Shown here: one piece after another, positions 13,901-25,900 of the stretch
Numbering within the stretch: position 1 is the first letter of the stretch
Layout of the letters: the number at the start of each line of letters is the position of its first letter
NCBI GenBank assembly: GCA_947492955.1
Contig: CANLOV010000007.1
Coordinates: forward strand, 186,001 to 250,000
Direction of reading: 5' to 3'
DNA length: 64,000 bases
Origin: an uncultured Cellulophaga sp.
GTDB lineage: Bacteria > Bacteroidota > Bacteroidia > Flavobacteriales > Flavobacteriaceae
The notes under the pieces: model-generated
Told to the model about the DNA's origin: nothing
Databases searched by the model: none
What the model saw: the letters and a program-made list of their open reading frames with translations, nothing else
Program-made: the position numbers and the translations under genes

Positions 13901-16900
13901 TCTGGAATACCATCATCATCTGTATCTGGACAATAATTCATACTAAAAATGAACGAATTGTAATCTCCGAATGTTGCTGGATTGTTATCTCCAACTGTTG
14001 TATCTAAATTTATATAAATAACCTGTACATCAGAAACTGGCTCACTTGGAGAAATATTAAACTCTACATAAGGTGCATTTCCTTGGATACCAGAAGTAGG
14101 TGCTCCTGTAATAGTTATGGTATTTCCTGAATTGGTAATAATTGCTTCGGAAGTAGAATTTACTATCCACTCGAAACTCGCACTAACTCCAACTGCTTGG
14201 AAAGTTACTTGGTCTGTTCTATTTAAAGCTGTAACACTACCATCTGGAGTTGAAAATGATAAAAACTCCGGATTAACTAATGTAATATTAGTACTAAATC
14301 CTTCATTTAATGTATATCCATTGTCATCAACAAATCGAATTGCATTTGCTCCATTAGCTAAAATCTCAACTCCTGTAGAAGATCCTATTGGCGTTGGTGC
14401 TGCAATAGAAATATTAGAAGTCAATGGATTTCCTGCCGTATCGTTTGTTAAAGTTGCACTACCTCCTGATACTTCTGTTAAAGGACCACCAAAGTCTGTA
14501 CCAATTCGCACATCTACATCTGGACACTCAACAGAATCGATAATACCATCATTATCATCATCAATATCTGTTAAATCATCGATACCATCATTATCTCTAT
14601 CTTTAGTATTGTCTCTGAAATCGACTTCTGCGGTATTAGGGTTTTGAATGTTAGGTGTATCTATCGCTCCATTATCTAAATCATCGTTTACATCAAATGG
14701 ATCTCCTGCTACTGTATTTACAGCATCGTAAGCATCTAATAAACCATCTCCATCTATATCATTAGCAGAACTTGCTTGTGTTTGTCCAGATTCTATAACA
14801 TCTAATATGCCATCATCATCACTATCTGTATCTCTAAAATCTGGCATTGTATCAGCATCACTATTTTCTGGCGTAGCTATACCATCGGTAGGGAACCCAC
14901 CTGCTGTGGTATATACGGTTGGTATACCTTGTCCGTTTACATCTGTTGTTCCTACTACTCCACCAGTACCAGGGGCTATATACCCTATTGTTGGTTGTGC
15001 TTCTACATTGTCTGGAATACCATCGTTATCGGCATCTATATCTATATGGTTAGCTATACCATCACCATCTGAATCGTATGCTGGTTCTACCGCATCATTA
15101 TCATCTCCGATTGCAGGGTCGTTTGGATCATCATCGGCATAATTTGGCACACCATCGTTATCATCATCTTCACTTGGCACTAATAAACCAGTTGGGTATT
15201 CGTCTTCATCTAAAATACCATCATTATCATCATCTAAATCGGCTAAATCGTTTACACCGTCATTATCACTATCGGTTGCTATTGCAGGTCCTGTTGGATC
15301 TATAATTTCTGCATCTACATCCGAATCGTCTCCAAATAAATCATCTGTTAATGTATAGGTAACCGTTAATACATCTGTAGTAATATCTGGCGTATTTATA
15401 TCATCATCATCATCATAGCTTATTGTTTCTATGGCTTCTACTGTTGTAAATTTTCTATAACTTTTATTTACTGATCCCGGTGTATCTGCTCCAAATTTAC
15501 GGTATGCATCTAATTGATCTAAACTTGTAACACCATACCAATAGAATTTAATTTCTGCTACTTGCCCTGGTGCTCCACATTGTAATGTAAAATCTACCAA
15601 ACCAAATGGGTACTCATAAAAGTCATCTAAAGAAGCTAAATCTGCTTCTTGTACCATTTCCATTCTTGTAATTTGATTACAAGCTCCTGTTACTTCTAAG
15701 GTTACATAACTACCTGTAATACCTGGTATAGATGCTACACTTGGTTGTGAGCTATCTAAAACACCATCTCCATTACCATCTCCGCCACTTGGCGCACCAT
15801 CTTCTATAGTTTCGGATACATTATCTAAATCGTCTTGTGGTGCACAATTACCATTGTCTATACCATCTATAACTGGTGCATAGTCTAATACATAATTTAC
15901 TGTTCCTGCCAATGTTGGGTTCTCTGCTTCATCTGCTAATCCATTTCCATTAGTATCTCCATTTCCTGACCCTTGACTTATTGTAAATTCAAATTGGTCA
16001 TTAGCATCTCCTAATGCTGCTGCAACACCCGCTTCTGCTGCATCTGAACAACCATCTCCATCACTATCTAAATCTAAATAATTTGGATCCGTATCTCCAC
16101 TTGCTGCATCTGAATTTATAGATTCGCACAGGCTTACTTTTACACTATAACCTTCGTTACGTAAATCTCCTGTAGTTGCTGTATGCGTTGTTGTTAATTC
16201 AAAATCTACTTTTATTAATCGGGTATCAAAAACTATTTTCCATGTTGGTGGTGTGGCACTTGTAAAACTATTTGTTTGTACTAGCGTTTGACCTGAACTT
16301 ATAATAGTACCATCTGCTAAATTTAACTCTCCGTTTGGATCTACTACTGTTGCCGTAAATAAACTTGGCGACCAATCTAATGTTATATTTTGTGCTGCAT
16401 TTTGATTTTTAGTACTCGTACTTCCTACTAAATTTGGCCCCCATTCTACATTACCTAAAGGTACCTCTGCTTCTCCTGCTAATATTCTAATATTAGCTGA
16501 GTATGTTCCGTTTGAAGCATCATCACTCACGTTATAATGTAAGCCATTTCCTGTTGTTGTAAAATCTCCTGTTATTAAATTTGTTGTTAAATTATTGTAG
16601 GCTAATGTAAAGTCTACTATTCCTTGTGCACTTGCAAAATTACCTGTAGATATTTTTGCCGCTGTAGATACTATATCAACCGTTGGTGTTACTACACCAC
16701 ATTCGTGCTCATCTATATCTAAAATACCATCGTTATCAGAATCTATATCTGCAATATCTGGTATACCATCCGTATCACTATCTGTACACGCATTTAAAGT
16801 AAGGTCATCTATAAAAAATAGACTTGGCTCGTAGTTTAATACGCCACTATCTGCACCACCTTCTTCTAAGCTATCTACTAAACCATTATCACCTACATTA

Positions 16901-19900
16901 GAGGTATTTGTAATTACTATTCCATGCCCTGCTTCTAATGCATCTGGACAGCCATCGTTATCACTATCTGGATCTAAATGATCTGGTAAAAGATCGCCAT
17001 CTATATTACAAGAAGTTAATGGGTTTAAAGATGCAAAATTTACTACTATACGACTACAATCATATGTTGCTCTATTTGCTATTGTTCCGTCACCAAAACC
17101 ACCTCCTGCATTATGCCCAACATTACAATACAAGCCATCTGCTGTGGATGGTGTTATATGCCCTCCGTTTTCTACATAATTAAATACCTTACCTGAACTA
17201 CCACTTGGTGCTGTTGGTCTATTGCCTATAGGAGTAACTCCTATCATACTAGTATTATTATTACCCCAACTTAATAAAGTACCGTCTTCTAATATTGCTG
17301 ATGCTGATCCATATATATTATCGTTATCCATTGCTGATATAAAGACTACATTCTCTAAATCTACTCCTGCCGATGCTTCTACATTTTGCCAGGTAATTTG
17401 TTCTGTTGTAGATCCTATACCTAATAAACCTGCTCCATTGTTTCCTAATGCATATATTTTACGATCGCTACCCAACACAAAATAAGATGGTACTGTTCCA
17501 TTCCCTGATATCGTTAATTGTACTGGTGTTACAGCTGGTGGTAATGGGTTTGTCACTTGTATTGGTACTAATGCCTGTACATCTTGGTTAACACCATCAT
17601 AGGCATTACTACCCCAACTGTAGAAGTTTCCTATATTAGATACTGCAAAAGCGTTCCCATTCCACATTCTTACTCTTTTAACAGATTCTGGTATTTGTAC
17701 TTGGTGCCAATTGGTATCGGCAACTGTACTTCCATCTCCATAAATAGTGAAATTTAAACCATAAGCCCATATATTACCATCTACAGTAAGTAGTAGTAAT
17801 CCTCCTGTAGATGCCGTCATTGATTTTACATCTCTTACTGTTACCCCAGAAGGCATTGTTATCTGTTCGGTTGTAGTTGAAGAAGTAATACTGTTATTAA
17901 TTACGACGCCCTCATTACCATACACAAATAAACCTGTAGAAGTTAATAAAAAAGTTTGCTGGTGAGCAGCTCCTGTAAACCCTCCTGTAGTTGCCAATAA
18001 CAAAGCTCCTGTATATGAAAAACCATTTTCTGGTGTAATATCTATAGGTACTAATTGTTGCGTAGCTGTTGGACCATAAAAAGCTCCATTAGCTGTATAC
18101 CCCGTTTCTGTACGTGCTAATACGCCATGGAAAGTTGCTTGTAATAAATCTTCTGCAAAACCAAAATCTGTTACTTGTAATGCTAATGCAAAACATTCGT
18201 CTGTATCTGGGATACCATCATTATCATCATCTATATCTACTACATCTGGTACACCATCGTCATCGGTATCTAAACATACATTTAAAGTATCGTCTAAGGC
18301 ATAAAAATTAGTAGCTGTATAGGTTATGGTTCCTGGTGCTGTACTATTTTCTATCTCGTCTGCTAATCCGTTTCCGTTTTCATCGCCATTCCCTAGGCCT
18401 TGTGATGTAATAAATGCAAAATCTGTTGTTGTTTTATCTGTTGTTGCTCCTACCTCAAAAGCATCTGAACAACCATCACCATCAGAATCTGGATCTAAAT
18501 GGTTTGGAAAACTATCTCCATCTATATTATCTAAACAAGTAAGTTTAGGATTTGCTAATGGGTTATACCCTGTCGCTAGTACATACGTAATTTCTCCTAT
18601 TGTATTTCCTGCAGCAGAAACTCCAGTTACTGTATTTTGTATTTGGTAAAATTTATATGCTGCTGCATTTTGTTCTACCGGGAATGCAATATTAGTAGCT
18701 GTTTGTATATTAACATCTGTATTAGATAAAGGTTTATATATAATACCATCTACAGAACCATATAATTGTGCTCTTGCAGTTGTTGTTGCTGTTGGATTGT
18801 GCGATAATGTTAACGATGTTAACTCTACCAATCCTTCGAACTCTACCGTAAATATATTATCCTGTGGGTAAAAAGTTTGAGAAGCATTAAAATTAAATGT
18901 TGCTATAGTTGCGCCATCACCTAACACACTAAAATCGTCTGGTGAAGAAAATTGTGAACTTATATTTACAATAGTACTTGCCTCTGCTTCTGTATAAAAA
19001 CAATTTGGAGATTCTACAATATCTAAAATACCATCGTTATCATCATCTATATCTGCATAATCATCTATACCATCATTATCTAGGTCTTCACATAATTTTA
19101 TAAGGTCTGATGTTGCATAAGCATAGGTTGCATCATAATTAACAGTACCTGTTGTACCTTCTTCTACAATATCTGCTAAACCGTTACCATTAGTATCTTC
19201 TCCGTTGGTTGCTGTATTTGTAAATTCAAAATCTGTTGTTTTATCTGTTGTTGCTCCTGCTTCAAAAGCATCGCTACATCCATCGCCATCGGTATCTGGA
19301 TCTAAATGCGGTGCAATATTATCTCCGTCTATATTAGCATCTACACATAATTCTGTTCTAAGCGAATAACCATCTTGTCCAAAGTTAGCGGTATCGGTAT
19401 GTATTGTTGTTAAAGTAAATGCTGCTAAATTTATATTTAATGGAAATTCTATATACCAATCTCCGGTACCATCTAACTCATCTGCTAACTGAATAATTGT
19501 ATCTCCTGAATTTAAAGAACTACCGTCTGCTACATTTAATTGGTTTGCAGGATCGTGTACAACAGCGGGTATTGCTGGTGACCATGTTATAGTTATTTCT
19601 TGCGAATTGTTATCGTAATTTGCATCGTTTACCTGTAGCACATCTGGCCCCCAATGTATCGTATTTACAAAAGTGCCTGCTGCTGGTGTTATGGTAATGG
19701 TTGATGTAAATGATGGAGATGCATCATTCCATAAATACGAAACTCCATTACCATCAAACTGATCTGCTGTTGTTAATGCTAAACTAGCATCTGATAAATC
19801 TATAGTATAAGTTGCACTAGCATCACCATCTGTAAAAGTACCCGAAACTTCTTGTGAGCCTATTGCCGTTACTGGTGCATCATTTGTTGCTATTGTTCTA

Positions 19901-22900
19901 AAATCGCAACCTAATTCTATTACATCTAATATACCATCATTATCATCATCTATATCTACAATATCGCTAATACCATCGTTATCATTATCTGCACATGCAT
20001 TAATTGTAGCATCTGCAACTGCATAGTAATTAGGGGTATAATTGGTTGTTCCTGTTGTACCTTGTTCTACCTCATCTGCTAAACCATTTCCGTTTACATC
20101 TTCACCATTTAATAAAGTATTGGTAAATGCAAAGTTTGTAGTATCATCTGTGGTTGCATTTGCTTCTTTAGCATCTGAACAGCCATCATTATCAGAATCT
20201 GTATCTAAATGGTTTGGTAATGCATCGTTAGCACTATCTGTATTTTCTAAATTACATACATTGGCTACAAAACTAAATCCTTCGTCTGCTAAATTCCCTA
20301 CAGGATTGGCTATATGTGATGTATTTATTGTAAATGGAACAGCTAATAAATTGGTATTAAATACTATTTTCCATGTTGGTGGTGCTATATTTTCAAACTC
20401 AGCTACTTGCTCTATAGTTGTTCCTGATGTTATTACAAGTCCGTCTACCAAATCTGTAGCTCCTACATCTAATTGATTGTCTGGATCTATAATGGTAGCA
20501 CTAATTGTTGGACTCCAATTTAATGTTATATATTGTTCATCATTATCATTTTCTGCATGAGTATTCCCTACTAAATCTGGTCCCCATTCTACGGTATTTA
20601 GTACTGCATCTGCTTGGGGTGTAAACGTCATGGTCATTTCATAACTTCCTAAATTTATATCATCTATGGTATAGTGCATACCACTAGTATTTGTACTTAT
20701 TTTAGTTGCAACTAAAGCTGCTGCCAAATTCTGGAAGGTAAGATCGTAATTAACTACCGCATTTTCTCTTGTAAACGCCCCTTGTACTTGTTGGCTACCT
20801 ACTGTTGTTACGATATTGGTATCACTAGCAATTGCTACACCACATGCTAATTCTGTTATATCTAAAATACCATCATTATCATCATCTATATCTGCAAAAT
20901 CTGGTACGCCATCGGTATCGTTATCTGTACACGCAACTAATGCTGCCGAGTACGCTAAATAATCTGTAGAGCTATAATTTATTTGTCCTGGATTTGCTGG
21001 TAAATCTTCTACACTATCTGCTAATCCATTTCCGTTTGCATCTTCTCCGTTTAGTAAGGTATTGGTAAATACAAAGTTTGCTGTTTTATCTGTTGTTGCT
21101 CCTGCTTCAAAAGCATCACTACATCCATCGTTATCAGAATCTGCATCTAAATGATTTAGGAAAGCATCGTTAGTACTATCCGTATTTAATTTTTCGCAAA
21201 GGCTTACGTTAAACCCGTAAGATTCAAATGCAATGGTACTTGCCGTATTATGATCATGTGTTACTGTTAAATTAAAACTACTTAACATGTTTACATGAAA
21301 TTCTATACGCCATGTTGCTACTGTATTTAATAAATCTATGGTTTGTACAATAGTACTGCCCGAAGTTAGTGATGTACCATCTGCAACATCTAACTGATTG
21401 TCTGGATCTATAATAGTGGCTGGTACTCCTGGATTCCAGGTTAACACCATGGTTTGCTGATCGTTATCTTTATTGGCTACTGCCGCTGGATTTATAGGTG
21501 CTTCTGGCCCGTATAGTACTGTGTTTAAGGTACTGTTAGCATCTGCTGTAATGCTTATTTCTTCGCTAAAATCACCATCTGCATCAGTATCATTTAAGAT
21601 ATAGTGTATACCATTACCTGCCAATACATTATTAGTTGCACTAAAGCTTGCATTTACATCTGTAAAGTTAATGGTATAATCTGCTATACTATTTCCTTTT
21701 ATAAATTGACCTGAAGCACTTTGTGCATTTGCCGTATTAATTCGGTTTGTTATGGTACTATAGCCTATGCCACAATTTAATTCTGTAGCATCTAAAATAC
21801 CATCATTGTCATCATCTATATCTGCTAAATCTGGTACACCATCATTATCAAAATCTGAACATGCATCTATAGTATCATCTAAGGCATAGGTACTGTATGA
21901 AGAAGTATAATCTGGTCTTCCATCTCCATTGGCATCTACACTATCATTTAATCCATCTTCTGGTGAACTATCAGTACCACTGGTATCTAATTGCGCATTG
22001 GCTGTACTTACTGTTGAAGTCACCGAACCTCCACTACCGTTTTCTACATTAGCGGCTCTTAAATCCCCATTATTTAAAGCTATACCTGCCTCTACCGCAT
22101 CTGGACAACCGTCACCGTCACTATCTAAATCTAAATGATTAAATAATCCATCATCATCTAAATCTTCTGCGCAAGTAGTTTTAAAGTTTTTACTTGCTAC
22201 ATAAGCACCCGATTTTATAATAACTGTTATTTCTGCTATTGCAAGTGTATTAGAAGTAGTTGCTGCTGTTGTAGCTCGAATCTGATAATATTTATAAGCA
22301 TCGGCATTTTGATCTACTACAAATGTGATATTTGTAGTTGGTGTAGCATTACTTTGTGTATTAGCAGATGAGGTTAACTGTACAAAATTTGAATTATCGT
22401 TAGACCCCCATAAATCTGAAGTACCCGTAGTAGCAAAACGATTACTTACCACTAGGGTTTCTAATTCTATTGGTGCTGTAAGATTAAGAGTAAACCAATT
22501 ATCTCCAACATTTACCGTTTGAGCATTTATGAAATTAAACGTAGCTGTGGTAGATCCGTCAAATAATAAATCTAAACTTTCTGTTAGTTGTGGTGCAAAA
22601 TCTGAGGTCATTAATGAAATAGTAGCTGCTTCTGCTTCTGTAAAGAAACAGGTAGGCGACTCTTCGGCATCAACGACACCATCGTTATCATCATCTATAT
22701 CTGCTACATCTGGAACTCCATCATTATCAAAATCTGCACAACCATTTAGGCTATTTGACAAGGCAATTTGAAGGTATGTAGAAGTATAATCTGGGAGTCC
22801 ATCACCATTAGTATCTACACTATCATTTAATCCATCTTCTGGTGAACTATCAGTACCATTTATATCTAACTGCGCATTAGCAATGGTGGTCGTGGTATTC

Positions 22901-25900
22901 GCTGTAGCATCTACACCATTTCCATTAATTACGGACGCAGAAACTAAATCAGCATTACCTAAAGGCAACCTTGCTTCTACTGCATCGGGACAACCGTCTC
23001 CATCACTGTCTAAATCTAATCTATTTGGTATGCCGTCTCTATCATCATCTGCCTCTGGAAATGAGCACGATTGTTTCGTTATATTTTGAACATCTATTCC
23101 ATCTATTGCCAAATAATTACCATCATTCGTACTTGATGGAACTATATCTAGAACAATGTCAGGACTTGTAGTTGTTGCTGTAAACTCTATAAAATCAGAT
23201 TCCCATGTTTTCGGATTGTTTCCATTGTAGGTTAACAAATTAGCTAAATAAGGCACTCCATCTATTGTCCATCGAAAACGCGCTTGTGCATTTAGTGGTG
23301 TAATCCCGTTGGTTCCTCCAAATACTTGAATAAATTCTATTCGAATAACATCTCCTACCTCAACCCCTGCTGATTCTGGAATTTCTGTAGAAGTAGCTTC
23401 ATCTGTAAAACCATTATATATGGCCATAAATACTTGCCCATCTGGAGTTGCTGGAACACCATTTAATGCTCCTGACCAAAAACCTGCTCCTGATAAAGAA
23501 AAGGAACCTTGCCAAGTATCTGGAGAACCTGCAGCAGTATTCCACCCCGTTGCTCCAACTGTAGAGTTTAAAGAAAATGTATTGGTACTTTCGGACCACG
23601 AAACATTTAATGCTCCTTCTAATGATCCATCTACTACTCCATCTAACAATGAAACACAATTTCTAGCATTTTCAACACTATCCAAAACACCATCATTATC
23701 ATCATCTATATCTACTACATCTACAATACCATCAAGATCACTATCTAAACAAGCATCTACTGCAGCATTTAAAGCATAGTTAGTATAGGTAGAAGTATAA
23801 TCTGGTACGCCATCTCCATCGGCATCTACACTATCATTTAATCCATCTTCGGGTGTGGTATCTGTACCACTGGTATCTAATTGTGCATTGGCAATCGTAG
23901 TTGTTGTATTGGCTGTAGCATCTACTCCGTTTCCGTTGGTTACCGATGCAGAAGCTAAATCTGCATTACTTAAAGATATCCCTGCTTCTACAGTATCTGG
24001 ACAACCATCGCCGTCTGAGTCTAAATCTAAATGGTTTGGTATAGCATCCAGATCATCATCATCTGTACAGGTAGGTTTTGGGTTTGCACTAGCTTTGTAA
24101 TTCCCTGATGTTACCCATGTTATTTCTCTTATTGTTGTAGTGGTTACAGACTCTAAATTATTACCATCTGATACTCCTACAATTCTATAAAACACATTAC
24201 TATTTCCTGTTTGTGTGTTTGTAAATACTTTATTCGCATTTGTAGCTATGCTATTTATAGTACTGGCATCTACCCAATTATAACCATCATTAGAAACCTG
24301 TAATTTTGCAGTTGTTGCCGCTCCAAATGTAGTGTTGTTATTTATGGTAACCGATGTTAAATCTACTGCTGTTGGGAATTCTATTTTAAATAATTCGGCA
24401 AACTCTATAGCTTGTCCTGCATTAAAATTAAATGTTGCCGTAGTAGTATTACCATCGCTTAATAATTGAATATCTCCATCGGTTTGGTCGTCATCCGGAC
24501 TGGTTAATACAGAGGTGATTTTTACCAAATCGTTTCCTGTAGCTTCTGCTTCTGTATAAAAACAATTAGGGCTTTCTTCTACATCTAATATTCCATCATT
24601 ATCATCATCGATATCTGTAAGATCGTTTAGGCCATCATTATCGTTATCTGGACATGCATTTAAGGTACTATTGATTGCTAAAGGAGCGTAAGTATTGGTA
24701 TATTCTGTATTTCCGTCGATAGTAGTACCGTCTACACTATTTAATAAACCATCGCCACCTGGCTCTGTAAAACTAAATTGTGCATTTGCTGTTGCTGTTG
24801 TTGTATTGGTAGTTCCGTCTCCGTTTATTACATCTCCACTTCCTATTCCTGTTGTTGGGCTTACTCCTGCTTCTACCGCATCTGGGCAACCATCACCATC
24901 GCTATCTAAATCTAAACGCGCTGGTATTCCATCGCCATCAAAATCACAAGCAATTACATCGAATACTGAAAAATTCATATTCCAATATTGTTCAAAAACA
25001 TCTACCGTAAAGCTTATAGTTGTAAAAGTTCCCGGAATTTCTATAGTACCATTACCGCCTATAGAGTCGCTATCATCATTAGATCTAACTGCATTTGCTG
25101 CTGTTAAATATAACGAATTGGTAGTACCATCTGTACCGGTTGTATTTAATGTTCTAGAAGAAATTACAGTTATGTTTGTATCAAATGTAAAAGTTGGCTG
25201 TAGCGGCGCAGCTCCTCCTGAGAAAAAACCACCGTCTCCTAAAGACCAAATATTCATACGAGGATTCGTAATTGGCTGATCAAACACTATAGTATAAGTA
25301 CCTGTAGTACCAAATTTTGGGTGTTCAAAAATACCTATAGGATTTGGTGGACTGTAAATACTTGGATCACTAAAAAGTCCTTCTAATGCTCTTGTATCTG
25401 CCGAATATTGATTATCAAAAGGATTTATCTTAGCTGGGTGTGTTATGGTAAAATTAATTAATTTACCATCTTGCATAATTATACCTGTAGTACTTGTTCC
25501 TGGTGCATTTAATATACCTGTAAATTGTGAAAAGTTAGCGTTTGCTCCTTGAGGACATTCATCTTCATCTAACACCCCATCGTTATCATCATCTATATCT
25601 GTGCTATCTGGTACATCATCATCATCGCTATCTACATCACAAGCTGTAGCATCTCCCGAATTTTGGCTAGCACCTGCACTTTGAGGTATAGCTGTTGAAC
25701 TTGGTGCTACAATTGGCACCCCTAAAGTAGCTTCATTTACCGTATCTGATGTTGTCCCTAAATTGGTAGTTACCATATTAGCATTACCATCGGATAAATT
25801 GGTACTTGCTGTTTGGCCATGAGCTGCTAAAGTATAACTCCCTGCTCCTTCTATAAAATCTGCACAACCATCGTTATCGCTATCTAGATCGAAAGCATCT

